Both the position numbers and the translations under genes were made by a program. Shown here in pieces: positions 17,202 to 25,756 of a stretch of DNA of 40,296 nt (position 1 is the first letter of the stretch; each line of letters opens with the position of its first letter). The notes below the pieces were generated by a model that was given only the letters and a program-made list of their open reading frames with translations, was not told the DNA's origin and searched no databases. The stretch comes from Burkholderiales bacterium UBA4657 (lineage in GTDB: Bacteria; Pseudomonadota; Gammaproteobacteria; Burkholderiales; Burkholderiaceae_E). The DNA lies in NCBI GenBank assembly GCA_002405475.1, contig DHLX01000035.1, positions 347 to 40,642 of the forward strand, in the 5' to 3' direction.

Positions 17202-18454
17202 ATGCCTTTACCTGTCGTGATGGCGTGTTGTACGCCGAAAATGTTGCGCTTCCGGAAATTGCACGTCAATTTGGTACACCCACTTATGTCTATTCGAAAG
17301 CCGCTATCAGTAGCGCCTTCGCCGGCTATGCACGTGCGCTGGAGCAACGCCCATCGCTGATTTGCTATGCCGTCAAGGCCAATTCCAACCTGGGCGTATT
17401 GAGTCTGTTGGCGCGACTGGGTGCCGGTTTCGATATTGTGTCGGGTGGCGAGTTGTTGCGCGTTATTGCCGCCGGTGGCAACCCGGCCAAGGTGGTGTTT
17501 TCCGGGGTCGGTAAAACCGAAGCCGAAATTGAACAGGCTTTGTATGCCGGCATTTTGTGCTTCAACATTGAGTCGGTGGCCGAGCTCGACCGGATCTCGG
17601 CAGTGGCTACGCGCATTGGCCTGAATGCGCCTGTTTCTGTTCGCGTCAACCCCAATGTTGACCCAAAAACGCACCCGTACATTTCGACCGGACTGAAGAA
17701 AAACAAGTTTGGCGTCGCTTATGAAGAAACCTTGGCCCTGTATGAAGCCGCCGCGCAACGGCCCAGTATTCGCATTGTGGGTATTGACTGTCATATTGGC
17801 TCGCAGATTACCGAGATCAGCCCGTATCTGGACGCGGTGGATCGCATTCTGGATATGGTCGATGCCCTGCAAGCCCGTGGCATCAGGCTGCATCATCTTG
17901 ACCTGGGTGGTGGGCTGGGCATTGAATATCAGCCCGGTGACCAGCCGCCGGACACCGGTGACTTTGTGCGTGCCTTGTTGCAGCGTATTGACGCGCATGG
18001 GCACTCTGACAAAGTGGTGATGTTTGAACCGGGGCGCTCGATTGTCGGCAAGGCCGGGGTATTGCTGACTCGGGTGGAATTTATTAAACCCGGCAGCGAG
18101 AAAAATTTTGCCATTGTCGATGCCGCCATGAATGATCTGATGCGGCCGGCCATGTATGAAGCCTGGATGGCAGTGCGTGAGGTGGTGCAATCGGACACCC
18201 CGGCGCGTGATTACGACATTGTCGGGCCAGTATGCGAGTCGGGCGACTGGCTAGCACGCGACCGCCATTTGGCGCTGCAAGCTGGCGATTTGCTGGCCAT
18301 TATGGATGCCGGTGCCTATGGCATGAGCATGGCCAGCAACTACAACACGCGCGGGCGTGCCGCTGAGATTATGGTGGACGACACCCGGCTGCATGTGGTG
18401 CGCGAACGCGAACAGCCGGCCGATTTGTTCGCTCTGGAAGCGCCCTTGCCCTGA
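17198..18454 (+). CDS. lysA: Diaminopimelate decarboxylase
   Basis: PLP enzyme of fold type III that decarboxylates meso-diaminopimelate to lysine. The 418-residue protein has PLP lysine Lys60 in YAVKAN, the phosphate-binding glycine loop LGGGLG (236-241), EPGR (277-280) and the second-subunit active-site motif CESGD with Cys346. Near-standard length. It is coupled to lptM by a 4-nt overlap and is followed by a hairpin shared with the convergent queC end. Confidence 0.97.
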   Translation: MNAFTCRDGVLYAENVALPEIARQFGTPTYVYSKAAISSAFAGYARALEQRPSLICYAVKANSNLGVLSLLARLGAGFDIVSGGELLRVIAAGGNPAKVVFSGVGKTEAEIEQALYAGILCFNIESVAELDRISAVATRIGLNAPVSVRVNPNVDPKTHPYISTGLKKNKFGVAYEETLALYEAAAQRPSIRIVGIDCHIGSQITEISPYLDAVDRILDMVDALQARGIRLHHLDLGGGLGIEYQPGDQPPDTGDFVRALLQRIDAHGHSDKVVMFEPGRSIVGKAGVLLTRVEFIKPGSEKNFAIVDAAMNDLMRPAMYEAWMAVREVVQSDTPARDYDIVGPVCESGDWLARDRHLALQAGDLLAIMDAGAYGMSMASNYNTRGRAAEIMVDDTRLHVVREREQPADLFALEAPLP

Positions 18455-18462
18455 AGCTTCGG

Positions 18463-18486
18463 ACCGGGTGCTGGTACCAACCCGGT
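18463..18486. terminator. Bidirectional hairpin between lysA and queC
   Basis: A perfect 7-bp inverted repeat (ACCGGGT / ACCCGGT) with a 10-nt loop that itself holds the palindrome GGTACC fills nearly the whole gap between the two convergent stop codons. No T-run follows on either side, so it is a plausible but atypical bidirectional terminator or transcript-end stabiliser. Confidence 0.5.
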
Positions 18487-19188
18487 TTATGCTGCTGATA
18501 CGTAGCGCGTCGGGTCGGACACTCCCGCTTCCTCAAACCCTTTGCGCCGCAGACGACAGGCATCACATAGACCGCAGGCACGCCCCGCGGTATCGGCCTG
18601 ATAGCACGACACGGTCAGTGCAAAATCGACGCCCAGCGCCAGTCCGGTGCGGACAATGTCAGCTTTGCTCATTTCAATAATGGGGGTATGAATGCGCAGC
18701 CGCGCGCCTTCAACTGCGGCTTTGGTGGCCAGATTGGCCATGGTTTCATAGGCCGCCACATACGCCGGGCGACAATCGGGGTAGCCGGAATAATCGACCG
18801 CGTTGGCACCAAAAAACAGGTCATGCGCGCCCAATACTTCAGCCCAGCCCAAAGCCAGCGACAACATGATGGTGTTGCGCGCCGGAACATAGGTGACCGG
18901 GATGCCCTGACTGCTGCCAGTCACGGGCACGGCAATGGCGTTATCGGTCAGCGCCGAACCGCGTGGCCCGACAAACAGGTGGGATATATCGAGATCAATG
19001 ATTTCATGTCGTGCCGCACCCAGGCGCTGCGCCACCTGGGCGGCAGCCTGCAATTCGGCGCTATGACGTTGGCCATAACGCAGGCTCAAGGCGTACACCT
19101 CAAAACCCTGCTGCCGCGCCAGCGCCATGACGGTGGCCGAGTCCATGCCGCCGCTGAGCAGTACGACGGCCTTTTTGTCTGCGCTCAT
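18487..19188 (-). CDS. queC: 7-cyano-7-deazaguanine synthase
   Basis: Makes preQ0 from 7-carboxy-7-deazaguanine, ammonia and ATP on the queuosine tRNA-modification route. The 233-residue protein carries the PP-loop SGGMDS (12-17) and the C-terminal zinc cysteines C195, C205, C208 and C211. It is the last gene of the long minus-strand string; the ATG overlaps the cpoB stop by 4 nt. queC downstream of tol-pal-cpoB is a recurrent gene order in proteobacteria and does not by itself imply an envelope role. Confidence 0.97.
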   Translation of the reverse strand: MSADKKAVVLLSGGMDSATVMALARQQGFEVYALSLRYGQRHSAELQAAAQVAQRLGAARHEIIDLDISHLFVGPRGSALTDNAIAVPVTGSSQGIPVTYVPARNTIMLSLALGWAEVLGAHDLFFGANAVDYSGYPDCRPAYVAAYETMANLATKAAVEGARLRIHTPIIEMSKADIVRTGLALGVDFALTVSCYQADTAGRACGLCDACRLRRKGFEEAGVSDPTRYVSAA

Positions 19189-19964
19189 TTCAGGCCGGCC
19201 AGCCTTTCACGGGCATTTTGTGCCGCCGGGGTATTGGCATAACGCTTGATAACTTCCTGAAACGTCAGGCGTGCCGTTTTTTTGTCATTCAGTTCCAGCT
19301 GGCTGTTGCCCACATTGAACAGGGCATCGGCGGCACGCGCATGCTCGGGATGATCACGCACAAAGTCTTGCAACACCTGTGCCGCGGCTTTGAAATCACG
19401 CGCCGCGTAGTGGGCGCTGCCGTGCCAGAATTGTGCCAGCGGGGCATAGATGCTTTTAGGATACTGGCGCAGGAAAGTACCAAACGCCAGGGCCGCATCA
19501 GCAAATTTGCTGCCGCGAAAAATGTCGAGAGCCGCTTGATACTGGCGCATTTCATCCTGCGTGACTTCGCCTTCCTTGCCATCGATGGTGATTTTTTGTG
19601 GCTCGAGTTTTTTCAGGCGCGCATCGGCATCGGCATACAGGTCACGCTGTCGTCTTTGCAAATCAGCCAGGTCTTTTTGCAATACTTCCAGGGTGCCACG
19701 CAAACCGGCATTGTCGCGACGCAGGGCTTCGAGCTGATTGATCAGCTCGAGCTGGGCGCGACTGATTTGCTGTAATTGCTGGCTGAGTTGTTCGTTCTGC
19801 TGTTGCGAGGCCGCATTAGCCGACTGGCTGGCTGCTTGCTGCGCTGTCAGCTGGGCGCGCAAGTCCAGAATGGCGCGCCTGGCTTCGTCATCTGAAAAAA
19901 AAGCTTGTGCCGAAGGTGAAAACAGGGCTGCAGCCAGCGCAGCCATGCTAAGCAATGACCTCAT
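19185..19964 (-). CDS. cpoB: Cell-division coordinator CpoB (YbgF)
   Basis: Periplasmic partner of TolA and PBP1B that coordinates peptidoglycan synthesis with outer-membrane constriction. The 259-residue protein has a signal peptide ending SAQA (about residue 21), a Gln-rich coiled-coil trimerisation region (about 25-115) and three TPR-type repeats (about 140-259) including FADAALAFGTFLRQYP and ARAADALFNVGNSQLEL. It overlaps pal by 4 nt and queC by 4 nt. Placement directly behind pal is the standard Tol-Pal operon order. Confidence 0.95.
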   Translation of the reverse strand: MRSLLSMAALAAALFSPSAQAFFSDDEARRAILDLRAQLTAQQAASQSANAASQQQNEQLSQQLQQISRAQLELINQLEALRRDNAGLRGTLEVLQKDLADLQRRQRDLYADADARLKKLEPQKITIDGKEGEVTQDEMRQYQAALDIFRGSKFADAALAFGTFLRQYPKSIYAPLAQFWHGSAHYAARDFKAAAQVLQDFVRDHPEHARAADALFNVGNSQLELNDKKTARLTFQEVIKRYANTPAAQNARERLAGLK

Positions 19965-20503
19965 AGATAACGCAGGTCGGCACGACGGTTTTCCGCCCAG
20001 GAGGCTTCATCCTGACCCAGGGCGCGCGGTTTTTCTTCACCAAAGCTGACCGCCTCAAGCTGCGACTCGCTGACGCCCAGCAGGGTCATAGCACGACGTA
20101 CCGCTTCAGCCCGCTTTTGCCCCAGCGCCAGGTTGTATTCACGCGAACCACGGTCGTCGGCATTGCCTTCCAGCGATACCTTGCGGCTGCGGTTGTCACG
20201 CAAAAATCTGGCATGGGCTTCTATCACCGATTGAAATTCGGGTTTGATTTCATAACTGTCAAAATCAAAATAGACACTGCGCTTGGCTAAAACACCCTTG
20301 GGGTCATTCAGCGGGTCAGGGGTGGCGGCCTGAACGTTGGTCACTGCGCGGCTGTTGGCGGCCGGGGCAGGTGTACTGCTGGCCGGGGCAGCCGTACGGT
20401 TCTCGACCGGAGCCGAACCAGAGGGGGCTCCCAGGTCTACCTTGCTGGCGCAGGCTGACAACAAAACAGTCGCTGCTATTGCTACTTGACTTGGCCAATT
20501 CAT
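19961..20503 (-). CDS. pal: Peptidoglycan-associated lipoprotein
   Basis: Outer-membrane lipoprotein that anchors the membrane to peptidoglycan and binds TolB. Starting at the ATG at 20503 gives 180 residues with lipobox LSAC and acylated Cys18, a Ala/Pro-rich linker (25-65) and an OmpA-like domain with VYFDFDSYEIKPEF and the peptidoglycan-binding GNADDRGSREYN (113-124). The longer open frame reaching into tolB lacks a signal sequence; the AAGGAG site 7 nt before 20503 settles the start. It lies 19 bp behind tolB and overlaps cpoB. Confidence 0.96.
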   Translation of the reverse strand: MNWPSQVAIAATVLLSACASKVDLGAPSGSAPVENRTAAPASSTPAPAANSRAVTNVQAATPDPLNDPKGVLAKRSVYFDFDSYEIKPEFQSVIEAHARFLRDNRSRKVSLEGNADDRGSREYNLALGQKRAEAVRRAMTLLGVSESQLEAVSFGEEKPRALGQDEASWAENRRADLRYL

Positions 20504-20510
20504 TCGCACT

Positions 20511-20516
20511 CTCCTT
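20511..20516 (-). promoter_or_regulatory. Ribosome-binding site that fixes the pal start
   Basis: On the minus strand this is AAGGAG, 7 nt before the ATG at 20503. It is one of the strongest ribosome-binding sites in the window and supports the short form of Pal with its lipoprotein signal. Strong initiation here fits the high abundance of Pal relative to its operon partners. Confidence 0.8.
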
Positions 20517-20522
20517 AATGAG

Positions 20523-21788
20523 TTATTTAAAAAAAGGACCCCAGGCGGGCTCACGCACATCGCCGGTGGCTAGCGTCAGGCGGGTCCGTATCCGTCCGTC
20601 AGCCGACGCCATTGCCAGGGTATCGCGCCCGGCATCGACCGTAGCGTATAACAAATAACGACCGTTAGGCGCAAAACTAGGCGATTCGTCCTGGCTGGTC
20701 CCGGACACCAGGGCCTCCTGTCCGGTGGCCAGGTCCATGACCGCTGTCACAAAACGACCGCTGCGCCGTGCAATGTAAGCCATTTGTTTACCGTCCGGAG
20801 ACAGCTTCGGGCTCACATTGTAATCGCCGACAAAGGTAACGCGTTGTGCTGCCCCACCTGTTATGGGCATACGATAAATCTGCGGGCCACCCCCACGATC
20901 GCTGACAAAATAGACTGTCTGCCCGTTAGGACTGAACGCAGGTTCTGTATCAATGCCTTGACTGTTAGTCAGTCGGCGCGGTGCCCCGGTACCATCGGCA
21001 TTGATCAGATAAATCTGTTGCAAACCGCTGAGTGTCAAGGCTACGGCCAGAGTACGACCCTCGGGTGACCAGGCCGGGGCAGAATTGCTGCCACGAAAAT
21101 TGGCAATAACACGGCGTTTGCCGCTGGCAATGTCATGGATATAGACCACCGGTTTGCGGTCTTCAAATGAAACATAGGCCAGCTGGGTACCATCGGGTGA
21201 CCAGGCCGGACTGATGACAGGTTCGTTAGAGCCGAAGGCTTCCTGTGCATTCATGCCGTCGGCATCGGCCACCTGTAGTGAAAAGCGGGTACCGCGTTTC
21301 AGTACATAGGCAATACGGGTGGTGAAAAATCCCTGGTCACCGGTCAATCGTTGATAAATTTCATCGCTGATGCGGTGTGCTGTCAGACGGATCTGGTCTC
21401 GTGCCGGGGTATAAGCCAAACCGGTCAAGGCAACTCCTTTGACTGTATCGAACAGACGAAAACGTACGTCAAAACGACCATCGGCCAGACGTACTACACT
21501 GCCCACCACCAGGGCATCGGCACCACGTGCGCGCCAGTCGCTGGCATTCAGGTTCGAGTTTTCGTCTAATGTCTGGCCGGTGCTATCCACCAGGCGAAAC
21601 AGGCCGGTTCGTAACAGGTTGGCTCGTATGATGTCGGCAACCGGCTGCGGCGCTTGGGCATCGCCATTAAAGCTCACTACCGCAATCGGTATCTGGTTGG
21701 CGCCAACACCCGTGACTTCAAATCGCAATTGCGACTGTACGGTCCAGGGCAGGAGACAAAACAGAAAAAAGATGCAGAATTTTTTCAT
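20523..21788 (-). CDS. tolB: Tol-Pal system beta-propeller protein TolB
   Basis: Periplasmic protein that shuttles between Pal and TolA/OmpA. The ATG at 21788 gives 421 residues with a clear signal peptide (MKK then a hydrophobic core, cut near VQS-Q, residue 19), an N-terminal domain (about 20-150) and a six-bladed WD40-like PD40 propeller with repeated SPxWSPDG, APAWSPEG, EPAFSPNG and SPKLSPDG signatures. A 60-residue upstream extension in frame overlaps tolA and is rejected because an AAGGA site lies 5 nt before 21788. It begins 1 bp after the tolA stop. Confidence 0.97.
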   Translation of the reverse strand: MKKFCIFFLFCLLPWTVQSQLRFEVTGVGANQIPIAVVSFNGDAQAPQPVADIIRANLLRTGLFRLVDSTGQTLDENSNLNASDWRARGADALVVGSVVRLADGRFDVRFRLFDTVKGVALTGLAYTPARDQIRLTAHRISDEIYQRLTGDQGFFTTRIAYVLKRGTRFSLQVADADGMNAQEAFGSNEPVISPAWSPDGTQLAYVSFEDRKPVVYIHDIASGKRRVIANFRGSNSAPAWSPEGRTLAVALTLSGLQQIYLINADGTGAPRRLTNSQGIDTEPAFSPNGQTVYFVSDRGGGPQIYRMPITGGAAQRVTFVGDYNVSPKLSPDGKQMAYIARRSGRFVTAVMDLATGQEALVSGTSQDESPSFAPNGRYLLYATVDAGRDTLAMASADGRIRTRLTLATGDVREPAWGPFFK

Positions 21789-21789
21789 A

Positions 21790-22557
21790 TCAGTCCTTGA
21801 GTCGATGTGTGAACTGAAAGTTCCGCGGCACTTTGCCGCTGCTGTCGGCGGGAAAAGGTTCACTCTTGCGAATGGCGCGCTCGACTGCCTCGTCAAACCC
21901 TGGCAAGCCGCTCGGGCGCAGCTTGCGTAGCGACGATACCGCGCCGGTCGGATCCAGTTCAACCACATATTCGACTGACGGATTACCCCCCACCCTGTCT
22001 GGGTTGAAAACGGTGTTGGCGCGAATACGCGTGGCAGTGCGTGCTACCCAGCCGCCATCGCCCCGAGGCCCGGAATTGACCTGGGCACTGCCGGTGCCAC
22101 CCGCACCCGCCTGTAGTTGGCGTACCTCGCGATCAAACCGCTCGCGTCGCTCTGCTTCCTGTTTTTTTCTGGCTTCCTGCTGCTGTTTTTTCAGATCTGC
22201 GGTCTTGTCGGGCAAGGGGGCAGGCGCGCGCTGGGGTGTATCAGTTTTGGGCGGAACAAAAGTTTTTGGCGGCGGTATGGTTGCACTGACAATCTCTGGC
22301 TCCGGATCGGGCTCGGGGGCAGGTACCGGCGCAGGTAGAACCCGTTCTGGCTCATCAGCTTCCATCGGCTCTGGGGCCGCGATTTGCGGCAGACTGGTCC
22401 AGATTTCAGCCTCTACTAGCGCCGGGGTCTGACTGCTGATACTAACGCCCCAGACCAGCCCCGCCAGCAAGACGGTATGCGCCGCGGCTGATAAAGCAAA
22501 CGCACGCCAGGTGTGTTCCTGTTGCAGCGTTGGGCTGTCCCAGCTTAGGGTAGTCAC
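21790..22557 (-). CDS. tolA: Tol-Pal system inner-membrane protein TolA
   Basis: Bitopic protein that transmits the TolQR proton-motive force to Pal/TolB. The 255-residue protein has one membrane segment (about 20-40) including His27, then a periplasmic linker that is first Pro/Glu-rich (about 60-118) and then a short charged helix rich in Lys, Gln, Glu and Arg (about 120-148), and a C-terminal TolA/TonB-type domain (about 165-255). The linker is shorter and more TonB-like than the long helical TolA domain II of Escherichia coli. It starts at GTG, overlapping the tolR stop (GTGA). Confidence 0.92.
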   Translation of the reverse strand: MTTLSWDSPTLQQEHTWRAFALSAAAHTVLLAGLVWGVSISSQTPALVEAEIWTSLPQIAAPEPMEADEPERVLPAPVPAPEPDPEPEIVSATIPPPKTFVPPKTDTPQRAPAPLPDKTADLKKQQQEARKKQEAERRERFDREVRQLQAGAGGTGSAQVNSGPRGDGGWVARTATRIRANTVFNPDRVGGNPSVEYVVELDPTGAVSSLRKLRPSGLPGFDEAVERAIRKSEPFPADSSGKVPRNFQFTHRLKD

Positions 22558-22997
22558 ACGCCTGCTCCAGGCCTGACCAATAAACCGACACGTTTTACCC
22601 CCTGTTTTTGCAACGCATCCATCACCTGCATCACGGCCTCGTAGCGTACCGCCTTGTCGCCGGCGATCACGACTGGCAGGTCAGGTTTTTGCTGTTGTTT
22701 CTTCAGGGCTATCTGCACAATTTGTTCACGCGTTGCTGAAGTTTCGCTGGCATTACTGTCGTTGCGGTCGCGCCAGGCCAGGCTACCGTCGGCTCTGACA
22801 ATAATTTCAAATGGCAAACCCTTGGGTGCCTGAACCGCTTTACCAACGCTCGGCAAATCGACTACGGCCGGGCTCAGCAAGGGCGCGCTGACCATGAAGA
22901 TGATCAGCAAGACCAGCATGACGTCAATGTAAGGGACGACATTCATTTCGGCGACCATACGACGCTGGCGACGGCGAGGATATGCGGTACCGCCCAT
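22554..22997 (-). CDS. tolR: Tol-Pal system proton-channel subunit TolR
   Basis: ExbD-family protein of 147 residues. A basic N-terminus (PRRRQRR) precedes EMNVVPYIDVMLVLLIIFMV with the proton-conducting Asp25 at the start of the single membrane segment (about 23-42), followed by a periplasmic domain ending VKRVGLLV. It works with TolQ to energise TolA. It starts 5 bp after tolQ and overlaps tolA by 4 nt. Confidence 0.97.
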   Translation of the reverse strand: MGGTAYPRRRQRRMVAEMNVVPYIDVMLVLLIIFMVSAPLLSPAVVDLPSVGKAVQAPKGLPFEIIVRADGSLAWRDRNDSNASETSATREQIVQIALKKQQQKPDLPVVIAGDKAVRYEAVMQVMDALQKQGVKRVGLLVRPGAGV

Positions 22998-23002
22998 GGT
23001 GA

Positions 23003-23683
23003 CTAGCGCGCCTGACGCTGCAATATGTTGGAAAACTCTTCGATAAAATTATCGAAGCGATTGGCCACACGGTCAATTTCACTGGCATAGCGGTTGTAGG
23101 CCACGACGGCAGGAATAGCTGCGAACAGGCCAATCGCAGTCGCGATCAAGGCCTCGGCAATACCCGGCGCGACCGTTGCCAGGGTGGCTTGCTGTACATT
23201 CGACAAACCAACAAAGGCATGCATAATGCCCCAGACCGTACCAAACAAGCCGATATAGGGCGAGACTGAACCCACACTGGCCAGAAACGGTAAGTTTTTT
23301 TCCAGCGCATCCAGCTCGCGCTGATGACTGGCACGCATGGCGCGCCTGACTCCATCAAGCATCGCGCTCGTCTCCAGCCCTGCGCTTCGTTGTTGGCGCA
23401 GCTTGATAAATTCGGCAAAACCGGCCTCAAAGATGCGCGCCAAAGCGCCGTGTTCGTCACGCGCCCCATACACGCGCTGATACAGTTGCGTCAGATCTGC
23501 ACCCGACCAGAATTCCTGTTCAAACTCGGCGGTCTGCGTCTTGGCACTACCCAGGGCAAAGCCTTTGCGAAAAATAATGGTCCACGACATGAGCGAGAGC
23601 AGTACCAGCCCTGCCATGACAAGTTGTACCACCAGGGTGGCCTGCATAATCAAATGGGGAATGGAAATATCAGCAGGAGTCAT
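23003..23683 (-). CDS. tolQ: Tol-Pal system proton-channel subunit TolQ
   Basis: MotA/TolQ/ExbB-family protein of 226 residues with three membrane segments (about 12-35, 137-158 and 172-196) and a cytoplasmic loop between the first two. The conserved ASVGSVSPYIGLFGTVWGI block (135-153) and GIAEALIATAIGLFAAIPAV (174-193) are the family signatures. It lies 6 bp behind ybgC and 5 bp before tolR. Confidence 0.97.
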   Translation of the reverse strand: MTPADISIPHLIMQATLVVQLVMAGLVLLSLMSWTIIFRKGFALGSAKTQTAEFEQEFWSGADLTQLYQRVYGARDEHGALARIFEAGFAEFIKLRQQRSAGLETSAMLDGVRRAMRASHQRELDALEKNLPFLASVGSVSPYIGLFGTVWGIMHAFVGLSNVQQATLATVAPGIAEALIATAIGLFAAIPAVVAYNRYASEIDRVANRFDNFIEEFSNILQRQAR

Positions 23684-23689
23684 GTCAGT

Positions 23690-24130
23690 TCAGATTTTTT
23701 CAGATGGGTGAGAGTATGCACGGACATAGGGTTGCAAGGCTGTAACCAGGTGTTGCGGCATGCGCTGCGCCTTCATGCTGGAAAAACTGACGCAAACCAC
23801 GGCAATGCGCGCCTGACATAGTACCCGCCCCTGGCAAACCACGGCCTGAATGAAATCAGCCGAAGCCCCGCCTAGGCGTTCAATGCTGGCGTGAATCTCC
23901 AGGGCATCGTCAAGACGGGCTGGAGCCAGATAGTCGGCCTCGACCCGGCGCACGACAAAACCGAGTTCGTCCTGCGCCTGCAACAAGGCGCGGCCAGCCC
24001 CAGCCTGGCGCAACAATTCGGTGCGCGCCCGCTCGAAAAAACGCAGATAGTTGGCGTAATAGACCACACCGCCCGCATCGGTATCTTCATAATAGACCCG
24101 GGCATGCAATATGAAGGCTGGGTCATTCAT
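23690..24130 (-). CDS. ybgC: Tol-Pal associated acyl-CoA thioesterase YbgC
   Basis: Hotdog-fold thioesterase, 146 residues from the ATG at 24130 (an alternative ATG at 24145 adds five residues). The family motif YYEDTDAGGVVYYANY is at 13-28, with catalytic Asp18. Position 25, His in Escherichia coli YbgC, is Tyr here; from memory aromatic residues at this site are common in relatives outside the enterics, so I do not call it inactive. The start overlaps the ruvB stop by 8 nt. As first gene of the tol-pal block it occupies its usual place. Confidence 0.94.
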   Translation of the reverse strand: MNDPAFILHARVYYEDTDAGGVVYYANYLRFFERARTELLRQAGAGRALLQAQDELGFVVRRVEADYLAPARLDDALEIHASIERLGGASADFIQAVVCQGRVLCQARIAVVCVSFSSMKAQRMPQHLVTALQPYVRAYSHPSEKI

Positions 24131-25178
24131 TCCACAATTGCCCATTTTCGCCCGTACTGGTCGGCACTTTCAGCCCAAAATGCTGGTAGGCATTGGCGGT
24201 AGCGACCCGACCGCGCGGAGTACGCTGCAAAAAGCCTTGCTGTATCAAATAAGGCTCGATCACATCTTCAATGGTGTCACGCTCTTCACCAATGGCGGCC
24301 GCAACATTATCGAGACCGACCGGTCCGCCACCAAATTTGTGTATCACGGCCTCCAGCAGTTTACGATCCATGACATCAAAACCGACCGGATCGACGTCGA
24401 GCATGGCCAGAGCGGCATCGCTCAGGCTTGCTGTAATGCTGCCATTACTCTTGACATCGGCATAGTCACGCACCCGGCGCAACAGGCGGTTGGCGATGCG
24501 CGGCGTACCGCGTGCGCGGCGCGCAATTTCCAGCGCACCGGCTTCATCAATGGGGGCATTCAATAAACCGGCACTGCGCATGACAATACGCTGCAACTCG
24601 GCAGGACTATAAAATTCCAGACGCGCCACGATGCCGAAACGGTCGCGCAGCGGGTTGGTCAGCATGCCAGCACGGGTGGTGGCTCCCACCAGGGTGAAGG
24701 GTTGCAGGTCCAGTTTGACCGAACGCGCCGCCGGGCCTTCGCCGATCATGATGTCTATCTGAAAATCTTCCAGCGCCGGGTATAAAATTTCTTCGACCAC
24801 CGGGCTCAGACGATGAATTTCGTCAATAAACAGGACATCATTTTTTTCCAGATTGGTCAGCAGCGCCGCCAGGTCACCTGCACGTTCCAGCACCGGGCCG
24901 GAAGTCTGGCGCAAGTTGACGCCCATTTCACGCGCAATAATGTGCGAGAGCGTGGTTTTGCCCAGACCAGGCGGGCCAAACAGCAAGACATGATCCAGCG
25001 CTTCCTGGCGCTTGCGTGCCGCACCAATAAAGATGTCGAGCTGATCACGAATTTTTTGCTGGCCGACATACTCATCCAGCAACTTCGGACGCAGAGCACG
25101 CTCGACCGCCTCTTCGTTAGGCGATGTCGGCGCGGGCTGAACCAGACGGGTTTGGAATTGATCTCGTTCTATCGACAC
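24123..25178 (-). CDS. ruvB: Holliday junction branch-migration helicase RuvB
   Basis: Hexameric AAA+ motor that drives branch migration with RuvA. The 351-residue protein has Walker A GPPGLGKT (68-75), Walker B LFIDE (116-120), sensor 1 GATTRAG, and the C-terminal winged-helix domain. It starts at GTG, 5 bp after the ruvA stop, and its end overlaps ybgC by 8 nt, which ties the recombination genes to the Tol-Pal genes in one transcript. Confidence 0.98.
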   Translation of the reverse strand: MSIERDQFQTRLVQPAPTSPNEEAVERALRPKLLDEYVGQQKIRDQLDIFIGAARKRQEALDHVLLFGPPGLGKTTLSHIIAREMGVNLRQTSGPVLERAGDLAALLTNLEKNDVLFIDEIHRLSPVVEEILYPALEDFQIDIMIGEGPAARSVKLDLQPFTLVGATTRAGMLTNPLRDRFGIVARLEFYSPAELQRIVMRSAGLLNAPIDEAGALEIARRARGTPRIANRLLRRVRDYADVKSNGSITASLSDAALAMLDVDPVGFDVMDRKLLEAVIHKFGGGPVGLDNVAAAIGEERDTIEDVIEPYLIQQGFLQRTPRGRVATANAYQHFGLKVPTSTGENGQLWNE

Positions 25179-25183
25179 GCTCT

Positions 25184-25756
25184 TTACCTGGCTAATGATT
25201 TGAGTGCCAGTTTAATACCATCACTGACAGAAATTTCATGCGGTAATCCTTTGACCGCGACCACCGCTTCACGTTCGGAATACCCCAGTGCGACCAGGGC
25301 ATTCAATACATCGGCATTCGAGCTCAAAACAGCCGAGGCGGCAATGCCGGTATCAGGCCCCAGTTTGCCACGCAGTTCCAGTAGTAATCGTTCCGCTGTT
25401 TTTTTGCCGATACCGGGCACACGTGTTAGAAGACCGACTTCCTGGGTGGCAATGGCCTGTGCCAGTTCATCGACCGACAAACCGGATAACACCGCCAGCG
25501 CCGTGCGCGCGCCAATGCCGCTGACTTTGAGCAATTGCCTGAAAGCCGCGCGCTCGGCCGCCGTCAGGAAACCATAGAGCAAGTGGGCGTCCTCACGCAC
25601 CATCAGCTGGGTCAATAAGACCACGGGCTCGCCCAAACTTGGCAAAGAATAAAAAGTGCTCATGGGCACGTCTATTTCATAGCCGACACCGGCCACATCC
25701 ACCAATACCTGCGGTGGCTGTTTTTCCAGCAGAGTGCCCCTGATTTGTCCGATCAC
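25184..25756 (-). CDS. ruvA: Holliday junction-binding protein RuvA
   Basis: Tetrameric junction-recognition subunit of RuvAB. From the GTG at 25756 it has 190 residues, the family's usual length: OB-fold IGQIRGTLLEK at the start, two helix-hairpin-helix motifs (VSGIGART about 78-85, VPGIGKKT 113-120) and a C-terminal RuvB-binding domain. The GTG overlaps the ruvC stop (GTGA) and has AAGGA 10 nt upstream; the longer open frame with upstream ATG would run into ruvC and lacks homology there. Confidence 0.96.
   Translation of the reverse strand: MIGQIRGTLLEKQPPQVLVDVAGVGYEIDVPMSTFYSLPSLGEPVVLLTQLMVREDAHLLYGFLTAAERAAFRQLLKVSGIGARTALAVLSGLSVDELAQAIATQEVGLLTRVPGIGKKTAERLLLELRGKLGPDTGIAASAVLSSNADVLNALVALGYSEREAVVAVKGLPHEISVSDGIKLALKSLAR

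Noticed and set aside
16943..18190. 415-codon minus-strand frame opposite lysA and lptM
   Set aside because: Covers the conserved lysA active-site region in antisense, is rich in His/Gln/Asn typical of antisense shadows, and has no known motif.
23690..24130. YbgC appeared to lack a catalytic His (Tyr25)
   Set aside because: The catalytic Asp18 and the rest of the motif are intact and, from memory, aromatic residues at this position are common outside the enterics, so this is not evidence of inactivation.
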